64,000 bases of DNA, taken from the NCBI GenBank assembly GCA_023665605.1, contig JAMPDP010000005.1:31887-95886 (forward strand), given 5' to 3'. Below the pieces are notes generated by a model. The model was given only the letters and a program-made list of their open reading frames with translations, had not been told where the DNA came from and did not search any database. This document shows, in pieces, positions 9,673 to 18,195 of this stretch. The position numbers were made by a program, and so were the translations under genes. This DNA is from Candidatus Amulumruptor caecigallinarius (GTDB lineage: Bacteria; Bacteroidota; Bacteroidia; Bacteroidales; Muribaculaceae). Position 1 is the first letter of the stretch. Every line of letters begins with the position of its first letter.

Positions 9673-9998
9673 GTTCTTAAACCGTCTGCACATTCCACTA
9701 AACCCGGATACATCAAAACCGACAAGGTTGTGACCTCAAGGCAGCTCGACAAGCATGGCGACATCACCGACCCGTTTGTCAACAGTTTCTGTTCACAACA
9801 AATCCTCTCGTACAATGACAAACTGACCCTCCGAGATCTCGAATTGGACGGTGCTTCAAATTTTCAGAGCTGCGGTGAATGAACTCAACGACTATGACAA
9901 CGACATTATCCGCATCAAGACAAATCCGTGGGGAACGGCTCGACTCCCGGGGCGGAGCGAGCCGAGAAGAAAGCCATCAGCGCGGAGCGGTGCATAAT
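9673..9998 (+). pseudogene. decayed gene fragment, possibly tyrosine recombinase arm domain
   Basis: A coding-like stretch with no start codon is broken by a frameshift. One frame (to the stop at 9880-9882) reads through PGYIKTDKVVTSRQLDKHGD and NSFCSQQILSYNDKLTLRDL. A second frame, entered near 9863, continues with AAVNELNDYDNDIIRIKTNP. The first part resembles the N-terminal arm/SAM-like region of Bacteroidetes tyrosine recombinases, where xxIxTxxxVTxxxL is followed by DPFV and a YxxKL helix. This is pattern memory, not a search result. No catalytic R-H-R-Y region is present. The stretch fills the gap between the ppdK terminator and the secreted protein gene and may mark the old edge of the restriction island. 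Confidence 0.4.
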
Positions 9999-10069
9999 TC
10001 AAAGAGTCCATACGATTGCTGAATTCTCAGCAAAGGTATGAACCCTTTATGCAGTGTCAAAAGACGCGA

Positions 10070-11653
10070 TTACTCATGTAGAAGTGCTTGGATTATTTGC
10101 TCTCTTTTCATTTCAGTAGAGCGACAACCAAACCACATCCATCGTAAGTTCTCCATTCCTAAAACGGTTGCTCTGCGTTGCATCTCGGCAACAAATTCAT
10201 CTGTGAATATTTCAATCAAAGGGTCAGCTTTAGGCTCATTCGCCAATGGTGCTAAAAACAGAAAGCCATCGAAGTTATCTTCATAATTTCCGGTTGCGGT
10301 ATTATATTTAATTTCGTATATGCCATCAAATGGTTCATTTCCAAAAGGAGAGTTCGCTAACTCAAAACCAATTGGTCGATTTCCATTCTGCTCAAAAGCA
10401 AGGTCAAAAATTCCTCCGCGTATTGCAGATTTATTACCACCTCGATTATCACCGGGAAGAACATGTTGAAAGATGGTAAATACGTTATCATTCCCAAGTC
10501 GTTCTGCGATTTGAGCACCGGCGGTTAATTCAGCCTCCTTTCCATGTGCTGATGATGCGATACCCATTTGTTTGGATTTATAGGCGTGGGCGCAGCCAAC
10601 AAGAAATAAGTTGCTTCTTGAATCGGTGGACTGCATTATTGTATTCACTACAATATCAGCCATATGTGTATTCCTGTCTTCTGTCTCACGCGCATCTTCA
10701 CGATTAGTGATGGTTGAATACGGAACCTGATAGTCTGCTAATACGACACGTATTTTTTTATTCTGAGGCAAGGAACGGTTAAGTTCCCATAGTTGGCATA
10801 AGAACTCAAATTCGCCTCTATCCCACCAACCATTTAATTGCTCATCTTGAAAAATTTTTATAATTATGTTAGAGTCGAGAGTATCAGATTTAAAGAATTC
10901 ATCTATTGTCGGCTGATGATGTGATGGAAGTTCCATGAATACACAACCTACAATATCCGAAAATTCAGGAAGTGCTATAAGTCGCTTGAGCATATCCCAA
11001 GACACCTTTCTACGATGATATTCACCGTTTATGACTAACTTATGCGAGTCTAACATATCAAGCACAAAAGACTCTGGAGAAGATGTAACGTTGGAGAGGT
11101 AATTGACAAATGGTGTTACATCTTTAGGATAATTATTTATAATTGCAATTCGCGGCAAATTATATAAAGCCATTGGCAATTGCTGTAACAGCTTGTCTTG
11201 TGCGTCGTTCCTATCGTTAGCTATGGTTTGGCCACCATTAACCCATTGTCCATTTTCCAACCAACAATTATTTAAGAGGAAAATATCTTGTTCATCAGTA
11301 TGAGTTACGATACAACCTACAGAGTCACGGTACGTTACTATGTAGTCTATTTGTTCGTTCAGTACATATGTGCATAATGCTTCATCGACAATATCATCAG
11401 GAGTATTCTCATTATCAAACTTTGATGAAGATATTTTATTCCAATTATCACCTTTGCCTGAAAGCCTTACCCATGCTCTTGATAAATAGTAATTGAGCGG
11501 AGTCGATAAGTTAATAGAGTCAAGTTGAAACGCATTAACAGGCTTATCTACTTTCACCACTTTGAAATCTTGCAAAGATTGGGAGTAACAGCCCCAACTT
11601 GAAATAAAGAGGGACAGACATAAAAAGATGAGGCGTATTGAGCGTATTGTCAT
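10070..11653 (-). CDS. secreted protein with EreA/ChaN (Tiki-like) fold motifs
   Basis: 527-residue exported protein. A signal peptide (MTIRSIRLIFLCLSLFISSWG, cleaved before or at the cysteine after SSWG) points to the periplasm or a lipoprotein. The region from about residue 195 reads VINGEYHRRKVSWDMLKRLI, then CVFMELPSHHQ, RVVLADYQVPYS, RNTHMADIVVN and LFLVGCAHAYKS. The spacing of a GExH-type motif, a glutamate after a hydrophobic strand, an RxxxM motif and a late CAHA motif is that of the erythromycin esterase/ChaN/TIKI superfamily. The N-terminal 190 residues are not recognised. The gene is more AT-rich than the core genes and lies 111 nt downstream of hsdR, suggesting joint acquisition. 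No enzymatic function is claimed. Confidence 0.6.
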   Translation of the reverse strand: MTIRSIRLIFLCLSLFISSWGCYSQSLQDFKVVKVDKPVNAFQLDSINLSTPLNYYLSRAWVRLSGKGDNWNKISSSKFDNENTPDDIVDEALCTYVLNEQIDYIVTYRDSVGCIVTHTDEQDIFLLNNCWLENGQWVNGGQTIANDRNDAQDKLLQQLPMALYNLPRIAIINNYPKDVTPFVNYLSNVTSSPESFVLDMLDSHKLVINGEYHRRKVSWDMLKRLIALPEFSDIVGCVFMELPSHHQPTIDEFFKSDTLDSNIIIKIFQDEQLNGWWDRGEFEFLCQLWELNRSLPQNKKIRVVLADYQVPYSTITNREDARETEDRNTHMADIVVNTIMQSTDSRSNLFLVGCAHAYKSKQMGIASSAHGKEAELTAGAQIAERLGNDNVFTIFQHVLPGDNRGGNKSAIRGGIFDLAFEQNGNRPIGFELANSPFGNEPFDGIYEIKYNTATGNYEDNFDGFLFLAPLANEPKADPLIEIFTDEFVAEMQRRATVLGMENLRWMWFGCRSTEMKREQIIQALLHE

Positions 11654-11764
11654 AATGAAAAGTCGTTAATTATACGCAAGGTTAAGCTTTTTCAACGGAA
11701 TACACAAATCTGACAAATGCTCCGATGTTGCGAGAGCCAGCCAACCTGCCGGCATGGTTTCTAT

Positions 11765-14700
11765 TTAAGTCAGTTGGTATTTCTTGAAGTTTTCGGCTTG
11801 CTCGATAACTTTTTTGTAGACCTTTTCGGCTTCTTTGGCCTCGGTTACCGGCGGGTATTTGTATTTCGAGCAAATCATTATGATGTCAAACTGCATCTGC
11901 GCGAGGATGTCGGCACGGCGGAAGGCATCGGTGTATTGGGCGTTCTTCGTGAGCATTGCCTTGATCTCTTTGGCAATGTCAATCATCTTCTCGTCGGGGT
12001 AGTTGAACTTCATATCTTCGCTGACCGACTTCAGGATGTCGAAGAATGCTTTTTCCTCATAGTCAATGCCGAGGGCTTCGTTGCTTGTGCGCTCCTTGTT
12101 GATTTGCTCCATCAAGTCCTTGATGCCGTCGGTTACGGCGGTCATTACCTGTTGGGCGAATACTGCATCGTCCGAACGGTCGTTGTACTCTTTGAGCAGA
12201 TTTTTCAGCCGTTCGGCAAATTCCACGGCCTTGACCTTGTTGACCTTGCCGAGCTCTGAAATCTGCTGACGCAACAGTCGCTCAAGCAGTTTGAGACGTA
12301 TGTTGGGCAGCTCTATCTTGTCGATGCGTTCAAGATGCTTGGGGTCGAAAAGGTCGAGGTCGCCATGGGCATCCTCCACGATTTTGACCACTTCCTCCAC
12401 ACCGCTACTCTGCAAGGCTTCTTGCATGAGTTGGCGCACTCGCTTGTTCATCTCGTCAACATCGGGAGCATCGCCTTTGGTCATCTTGGCGACAACGGCA
12501 CGGACGGCGGTGTAGAACACCACCTGTTCTCGTTGTTCCTTTGTGAAGTCCTCCGACGAGCTGCACATATTGAACGCCTGGCGCATACGCTTGGCGTGGC
12601 CCATAAAGAAGTTCTTGCGTTCCTCGTGTTCGAGGACGAAGTTGGCACCTCGGTTGAGAGTCTGCACCTGCTGCAATGGTGTGCCGGTGTAGAAGCCGCT
12701 TGCTTCGAAGCCATGCATGATGATGTCGAGCGATTCAAGACTGTCCTTGACAATCTTGACAAACTCTGAAATGTCGTTTGTGGGGTCATCATCGTCACCG
12801 CCATTGCCGCCTTGCCCGCCACCACCGTATTGTTTGAGGGCGGCATTCATGCGCCGCTTGATGCCGAGGTAGTCCACCACCAGCCCTTTCTCCTTGCCGG
12901 GGCATACGCGGTTCACGCGCGAAATGGTCTGAATGAGTGTGTGGCGTTGCAGCGGCTTGTCTATGTACATGGTGTCGAGACATGGCACATCGAAGCCGGT
13001 GAGCCACATATCCACCACGATTACAATCTTGAAGTTGGAACCGGGTTGCTTGAACTGCGCAGCCCATTCGCGCATATCGGCTTTGTTGCCGAGCAGCTTG
13101 GCCATTTCCTCGGAGTCATCCTTGTTGGATGTCATCACCATCTTCACGCGCTCTATGGGCAGAAGTTTCTTCTTATCGTCTTCGCTGATATTTGCATCGG
13201 GGTCGCAAGGCAGTTTCTCGGCCCATTCAGGGCGCAGGGCTATGATGCGTTTGTAGAGTTCGAACGCTATCTCGCGGTTGGTGCAGACTACCATTGCCTT
13301 GCCGCACACCGTTGCGCCCTCGGCTATACGCTGCTCGTAGTGATTGACGAGATCGGCAGCCACGGCATCGAGGCGCTGCGGGTCGCCGATGATGGCTTCG
13401 AGGTTGGCGCTCTGCTGCTTGCTCTTGTTGATTTGTTCCTCGGTGCTTCCGGCTTTCTCGCAAGCCTCGTAGTATTGCTCTATCTCCTGAAGTTTGGCGT
13501 TGTCGGCCACCACTTTGGCTGCACGTCCTTCATAGACGATGCGCACGGTGATACCGTCATTTACCGAGTCAACCATAGTGTAGCGGTCAATCACGCCGCC
13601 AAACACTTCGATGGTTGAGTCAACCGGGGTGCCGGTAAAGCCCACATACAGGGCGTTGGGCAGCGACTGATGCAGATACTGGGCGAACCCGTAGGTGCGA
13701 CGAATAGCCTCGGCTTTGCCGTCCTCGGCAAAACTCAGCGCGGTGGTCTCGCCCATGTTGGTCTGCGAGCGGTGGGCTTCGTCGGAGATGCAGATGATGT
13801 TGGATCGGTCGGAGAGCAATGATATGTCTTCCGAGAATTTCTGTATGGTGGTGAGGAACACGCCGCCACTTTTGCGGCCACGCAGTTTCTCGCCAAGGGT
13901 CTCACGACTGTCGATTTGCTCGATTACGTTGTCGCCTATGAAGCGTTTCGCACGGATAAACTGGCTCGACAACTGGTCGTCAAGGTCTGTGCGGTCGGTG
14001 ATGAGCAGAATGGTCGGGGAGCCAAGCTCACGACTGCGCATCAATTTGCGTGTCAGGAACAGCATGGCAAGGCTCTTGCCGCAGCCGGTGGCACCGAAGT
14101 ATGTGCCGCCTTTGCCGTCGCCCAATTCGCGGTGACGCAATATGTTGTCATAGAGCAGCGTTGCGGCAAAATACTGCGGATAGCGGCATACAATCTTTTC
14201 CTCATGGGTTGAGCTGTCCGGGAAATACACGAAGTTGCGCACCACTTCGAGCAATCGGTCTTTGCGGAACAGGCCGTTCATCATTGTGGTGAGCGAGTCG
14301 AGGCCGTCGCTCGGGCGGTCTTCGGGATTTATGCGCTTCCAAGCGTAGAAATACTCATAGGGGGTGAACAGAGTGCCAAACTTGTTTTGCGCACCGTCGG
14401 AAATCACCACAAAAGCATTGTAGCGGAACAGCGAGGGTATGTCCTTGCGGTAGCGGGTACACAGTTGGGTGTGGGCGTTCAGCACCGTAACGTTCTCTTT
14501 GAGAGCGGTCTTGAATTCGAGCACCACGATCGGCAGACCGTTGACATAGACCACGGCATCAGGCCGGCGGTTGCACTTCTCCACAATCTCCACCTGATTG
14601 ACAATCTTGAAGTCGTTGGCTTCGGGATTGTCGAAGTCGATGAGCCGAATCCACACCGGTTGCTTTGTGGCATCATCACGCTTCAATGCAAATCCCTCAA

Positions 14701-14953
14701 CTATCATCTGATGCAGCCGGCGGTTTTCTTCATAGAGATCCGGCGACTGCGGCGATTTAAGCGCAAACACCACACGGGCAGTCTCGGTGTCCGACAAATC
14801 CGGATACCGACTGCGCAGCCACGCCTCAATATCTTCAACGAGAAGCACCTCGGCAAGGTTCTTGTGCAACTGCTCGCCCAATTTATGTGTATATCCTTGT
14901 TGCTCAAACAGCTCCATTATAGCCGCTTCGAGCGTCGCTTCGTTGAAGGTCAT
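11765..14953 (-). CDS. hsdR: type I restriction enzyme R (motor/endonuclease) subunit
   Basis: ATP-dependent translocase and nuclease subunit of a type I restriction-modification complex, 1062 residues as expected. The N-terminal PD-(D/E)XK nuclease is seen as AVVYVNGLPIVVLEFKTAL near residue 140. The SF2 motor has Walker A GATGCGKSLAM near residue 285, DEAH in ISDEAHRSQ near 390, FTGTP (motif III) and a QTISRVNRV motif VI. A C-terminal helical domain binds the methylase core. Its ATG overlaps the hsdS stop (ATGA), so the three hsd genes form one minus-strand operon in the order M-S-R. No truncation or frameshift is seen, so restriction is predicted to be active. Confidence 0.96.
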   Translation of the reverse strand: MTFNEATLEAAIMELFEQQGYTHKLGEQLHKNLAEVLLVEDIEAWLRSRYPDLSDTETARVVFALKSPQSPDLYEENRRLHQMIVEGFALKRDDATKQPVWIRLIDFDNPEANDFKIVNQVEIVEKCNRRPDAVVYVNGLPIVVLEFKTALKENVTVLNAHTQLCTRYRKDIPSLFRYNAFVVISDGAQNKFGTLFTPYEYFYAWKRINPEDRPSDGLDSLTTMMNGLFRKDRLLEVVRNFVYFPDSSTHEEKIVCRYPQYFAATLLYDNILRHRELGDGKGGTYFGATGCGKSLAMLFLTRKLMRSRELGSPTILLITDRTDLDDQLSSQFIRAKRFIGDNVIEQIDSRETLGEKLRGRKSGGVFLTTIQKFSEDISLLSDRSNIICISDEAHRSQTNMGETTALSFAEDGKAEAIRRTYGFAQYLHQSLPNALYVGFTGTPVDSTIEVFGGVIDRYTMVDSVNDGITVRIVYEGRAAKVVADNAKLQEIEQYYEACEKAGSTEEQINKSKQQSANLEAIIGDPQRLDAVAADLVNHYEQRIAEGATVCGKAMVVCTNREIAFELYKRIIALRPEWAEKLPCDPDANISEDDKKKLLPIERVKMVMTSNKDDSEEMAKLLGNKADMREWAAQFKQPGSNFKIVIVVDMWLTGFDVPCLDTMYIDKPLQRHTLIQTISRVNRVCPGKEKGLVVDYLGIKRRMNAALKQYGGGGQGGNGGDDDDPTNDISEFVKIVKDSLESLDIIMHGFEASGFYTGTPLQQVQTLNRGANFVLEHEERKNFFMGHAKRMRQAFNMCSSSEDFTKEQREQVVFYTAVRAVVAKMTKGDAPDVDEMNKRVRQLMQEALQSSGVEEVVKIVEDAHGDLDLFDPKHLERIDKIELPNIRLKLLERLLRQQISELGKVNKVKAVEFAERLKNLLKEYNDRSDDAVFAQQVMTAVTDGIKDLMEQINKERTSNEALGIDYEEKAFFDILKSVSEDMKFNYPDEKMIDIAKEIKAMLTKNAQYTDAFRRADILAQMQFDIIMICSKYKYPPVTEAKEAEKVYKKVIEQAENFKKYQLT

Positions 14954-16014
14954 AGTGAGGAAAGTTTTGAAATTTTATCAATCTCGCGCGTGTATTCCAA
15001 TAATAATTTACTCAAGTTGCCTACTTTTAGTTCAAATTCTTCAAGGGCTGTTTCGGATGGAATTACGATGTCTATTTTTGATAATTCTGTTTGTGTAATT
15101 AGTGCCTGAACACCACCTTTTGTTATTTCTTCGTAATCAAAGTTTTTTAAAATTTGATTACAGTATTCAAACCAGTGGCTTTTTATTACCAGAACATTAT
15201 CTGCCGTGTAGGTTAGTCCATAATAGCGATTTACGACACCTAATGTGCCCACACGACCAGTAGTTAAAAGTGGTACGTCTTGGTTGTATTCGGTACTCCA
15301 ACCAATAATTCCGGCAGCTCCGGCAACTGGATATTTGAATTGCGAATCTTTATAATCTTGTTTGTTCTTACATGTTTTACCACTGCTAATTTCCGCAATA
15401 TCAGAGAGTTTGCCCTTGAGCCAGCCTTGGGGGAGGTTTTCGGGGTCGATGTTGTCGACGAAGGTGTGGCGGTAGATGGTGCGGGCGGTTTCTTCGAGAG
15501 CAGCAATCAGTCGACGGTTTACGTCAATCTTATGCTCAATGGCCTTGTGCCGCGCCACTATCGCCCGCTGCTCCTCTATCGGTGGCACCGGAATTAGTAA
15601 GTCACAAAAATCGCTCCATTCTAAAGATCCTCTAACACCGCCTACTGCATAGAATGTAACTTCTCTATCGAACTCCGAACGAAGAAACCACAGATGGAGA
15701 TAATCGGGTAATAGGATTTCCTCGTTGGTGATTTCAAAAATGGGATATGCAGGCGACATTATAGCATCATCTCCTTTATAGACTGCTATGGGCATTTTCT
15801 TGTCGCGACTTACCTGCATAAGACTGCATGCAAACTGATTTTCTCGAATTATTTTATAATTTGACAAATCAGTTCCAACAGTATTGGCAACGGATGGAAT
15901 GTATATCTTGTCGATGCTTAACCCGACAAGATTGGTGACAGCCAAGTCTTTATTCCTGACATCCACTTGACGGATGAAGTCGCCGAGGCGGCGCATTGGG
16001 GTGTTATTTTCCAT
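14950..16014 (-). CDS. hsdS: type I restriction-modification specificity subunit
   Basis: DNA sequence-recognition subunit that sets the target of both methylation and cleavage. The ATG at 16014 (MENNTPMRRLGDFIRQVD) comes 1 nt after the hsdM stop; the longer frame upstream overlaps hsdM and is not used. 354 residues in two halves: target recognition domain 1 (about 1-150), a conserved helix EEQRAIVARHKAIEHKI near 155-190, then domain 2 introduced by PQGWLKGKLSDIAEISSGKT and a final helix. Its composition is more AT-rich than hsdM and hsdR, as is common for domains exchanged by recombination. The target sequence cannot be deduced from the protein by eye. Confidence 0.93.
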   Translation of the reverse strand: MENNTPMRRLGDFIRQVDVRNKDLAVTNLVGLSIDKIYIPSVANTVGTDLSNYKIIRENQFACSLMQVSRDKKMPIAVYKGDDAIMSPAYPIFEITNEEILLPDYLHLWFLRSEFDREVTFYAVGGVRGSLEWSDFCDLLIPVPPIEEQRAIVARHKAIEHKIDVNRRLIAALEETARTIYRHTFVDNIDPENLPQGWLKGKLSDIAEISSGKTCKNKQDYKDSQFKYPVAGAAGIIGWSTEYNQDVPLLTTGRVGTLGVVNRYYGLTYTADNVLVIKSHWFEYCNQILKNFDYEEITKGGVQALITQTELSKIDIVIPSETALEEFELKVGNLSKLLLEYTREIDKISKLSSL

Positions 16015-16015
16015 A

Positions 16016-17587
16016 CTAAAGTTCGTAACCAAGTTGACGGAACACATTTTCCACCTCGCGGCGAGCATCGGCTTCCTCTGCAAAAAGCGAGCGGAGTTCG
16101 GCTTGCAGAGCTGTCATCTTTTCGCCATAATCCTCGGCATCGTCGCGTGTGGCAAATTCGATGTATTTGCTCGGCACGAGCGATGAGTCTTTCAGGTCGC
16201 CGATGCGAACTGACTTGCAGAACTCGGCTTCATCTTGATACTCGCCAAGGTCGGTGCGTTGCCACCGGTGGTAGCGCCGGGCAGCACGGGCAATTTCTTC
16301 ATCGGAGAATGCGATGTATTTCTTTTCAAATGGCTCGCCCCATGTGCGGAGATCCATGAAAAGAATTTCACCGGAACGGTCGCGATATTGGCGCATTTCG
16401 CCATTGACATTGACAGTGCGGGCTTTCTTGTTGCGATTGAGAATCCAAAGCGTAACAGAGATGTCGGTGGTATAGAACATCTTTCGGGGCAGTATAACTA
16501 TTGCCTCGACGGCATCGATGTCTTCAGATGTCAGTCGGGCGCGGATTTCTTTCTCAGTGCCGTCGCCGCTCAGAGCACCATTGGCAAGGAGGAATCCCGC
16601 TACGCCGTCGGTGGCCAGTTTGGAGTAGATGTTCAGAATCCAACCATAATTGGCATTGGATGTGGGAGGTGTGGCAAAGCCTTTCCAACGTGGGTCGTCG
16701 GTTAGTTCACTCTCCTGACGCCATTTCGACTGGTTGAACGGCGGATTGGCCATGATAAACTCAAACTTTTCGGCCTTATGTTGATCGTCCTGAAAAGTCG
16801 ATGCCGGCTTGTCGCCAAGATTGGCGGCAATTCCACGTATGGCGAGGTTCATCTTTGCCAGTTTGTAGGTGGTGGTGGTGCGTTCCTGTCCGTAAACTGA
16901 GATGTCGCGGCGATTGCCGCCATGAGCCTCGATGAAGCGAGCCGACTGAACGAACATACCGCCCGAACCGCAGCAGGGATCGTAAATTTTGCCGCGAAAT
17001 GGCTCAATCATTTCGGCAATGAGATTGACGATACTCTTGGGAGTATAGTATTCGCCCTTGCCTTTGCCCTCCTGAAGGGCAAACTTGCAGAGACAATATT
17101 CATACACTCTACCGATAAAGTCTTTATCGTCGGAGATATGGCTCTCGATGCCGTTGATGGTGTCAAGCAATGAAGCAAAATCGGCTGGGTTCATGCCGAG
17201 GGTGCTGTAATAATTCGACGGCAGTGCACCGACGAGGGCCGGATTGTTGGCCTCGATGTCGGCAAGTGCCTTATCAACTATCAGAGCTATATCATCTTGC
17301 TTGGCTCGCTCCATGATATAATCCCAACGACAGTTTTCGGGGAGATAGAAAACATTGTCTTTGCCGTATGCAGCTTGCATTTCGCACACCATATCGCCAT
17401 ATTGCTCCTGGAGCATATCGTGTTGCTTTGCAAACTTATATCCGGCATATTTAAGGAATATCAGCCCGAGGACTACATGCTTGTATTCCGAAGGCTCGAC
17501 TGTACCGCGAAGCGAATTTGCGGTTTCCCACAAAGTGGCTTCAAACGATTTCTCTTGTTTCTTTTTGGTTGCTGTCTTTTTTGTCAT
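16016..17587 (-). CDS. hsdM: type I restriction-modification N6-adenine methyltransferase subunit
   Basis: Methylates adenine in the target set by HsdS. The ATG at 17587 (MTKKTATKKKQEKSFEATLW) is preferred over an in-frame upstream start at 17611, because HsdM proteins start shortly before the helical HsdM_N domain. Motif I is IYDPCCGSGGMF near residue 205, and catalytic motif IV is ANPPF near residue 280. 523 residues, full length. The SAM-binding and catalytic loops are intact. A -7 box lies at 17664-17671 and a 16-bp palindrome at 17621-17636 in the leader. Confidence 0.96.
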   Translation of the reverse strand: MTKKTATKKKQEKSFEATLWETANSLRGTVEPSEYKHVVLGLIFLKYAGYKFAKQHDMLQEQYGDMVCEMQAAYGKDNVFYLPENCRWDYIMERAKQDDIALIVDKALADIEANNPALVGALPSNYYSTLGMNPADFASLLDTINGIESHISDDKDFIGRVYEYCLCKFALQEGKGKGEYYTPKSIVNLIAEMIEPFRGKIYDPCCGSGGMFVQSARFIEAHGGNRRDISVYGQERTTTTYKLAKMNLAIRGIAANLGDKPASTFQDDQHKAEKFEFIMANPPFNQSKWRQESELTDDPRWKGFATPPTSNANYGWILNIYSKLATDGVAGFLLANGALSGDGTEKEIRARLTSEDIDAVEAIVILPRKMFYTTDISVTLWILNRNKKARTVNVNGEMRQYRDRSGEILFMDLRTWGEPFEKKYIAFSDEEIARAARRYHRWQRTDLGEYQDEAEFCKSVRIGDLKDSSLVPSKYIEFATRDDAEDYGEKMTALQAELRSLFAEEADARREVENVFRQLGYEL

Positions 17588-17620
17588 AAGGCTATTCGGC
17601 TCTCGCTGCATATCTTTGCT

Positions 17621-17636
17621 TAATGACCGGTCATTA
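17621..17636. promoter_or_regulatory. 16-bp perfect palindrome in the hsdM leader (candidate operator)
   Basis: TAATGACCGGTCATTA is a perfect palindrome between the hsdM -7 box and the hsdM ATG, 34 nt before the start codon. It could be a repressor site or a stem in the leader RNA. No dedicated C-protein gene is adjacent. Confidence 0.45.
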
Positions 17637-17663
17637 TCAGATTTAACATATACTTATTGATTG

Positions 17664-17671
17664 CAAAGTTA
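17664..17671 (-). promoter_or_regulatory. -7 box of the hsdMSR operon
   Basis: TAACTTTG on the minus strand matches TAnnTTTG, about 77 nt before the hsdM ATG. The -33 element is unclear. It sits next to the short inverted repeat TTAATC/GATTAA (17670-17690). Confidence 0.5.
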
Positions 17672-17783
17672 ATCAAAATTTTAGATTAACTGCTACTGCA
17701 CAAAAGTAAGAAAGGGGGTGAGCAAGAATATGACACATCTACGTTAAAAACAATTAGGAGCTGCGATTTTCAAGTTCATTCAA

Positions 17784-18010
17784 GAGGTTGTTGCAAAACC
17801 GGCGGCTTGTAGGGATGCACCGTGGTGCATCCGGCGCAACAATCGGTAAATCAGCGGATGCGTGTCAAAAGTTTTTGGATGGTGTTTCAGAACCGCTGAA
17901 GAGCGTCCGCAGGACGCTCCTTAGGAGGTTTTTCAACACCCTCAATTACTCTTGATACATCTTCATCTTCGGCCGGTTCTACAACACCCTCTAAAAACTT
18001 TTGATACACT
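17784..18010. repeat. dispersed palindromic intergenic element, copy A
   Basis: This fills most of the gap between hsdM and nusB. Its left part GAGGTTGTTGCAAAACCGG is matched in inverted orientation by CCGGTTCTACAACACCCTC at 17973-17991. Inside are the palindromes GGATGCACCGTGGTGCATCC and GAGCGTCCGCAGGACGCTC. It ends with CTTTTGATACAC, the sequence that also ends copy C (37636-38002). The left block through GGCGCAAC is nearly identical to copy B at 29597. No open reading frame is supported. Confidence 0.75.
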
Positions 18011-18115
18011 TCCTAAAGTCGTTATGATGATGAATAGGAGAAGTGGATATCTTCGCGGTTATACCATGCTCATAATTTTTTTGGAAGTGATACGGGCGCG
18101 TTCGGGCGAAATTGC

Positions 18116-18123
18116 TAACTTTG
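18116..18123 (+). promoter_or_regulatory. -7 box upstream of nusB
   Basis: TAACTTTG fits the Bacteroidetes -7 consensus, 73 nt before the nusB ATG. No clear -33 TTTG is seen at 19-21 nt. Confidence 0.45.
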
Positions 18124-18195
18124 CACCGTTATTACGGCCTCTCGGGGCCGACTTCTCACGATATTCCGCTTAACAAGAACATTGAGAATCTCTAT

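Noticed and set aside
12812..13618. 268-residue plus-strand open frame inside hsdR
   Set aside because: It is antisense to conserved HsdR motor motifs and lacks any recognisable domain or promoter; a by-product of codon bias.
17640..17700. type I RM C-protein operator tied to a controller gene
   Set aside because: No C-protein gene lies next to hsdMSR, so only the palindrome itself is reported.
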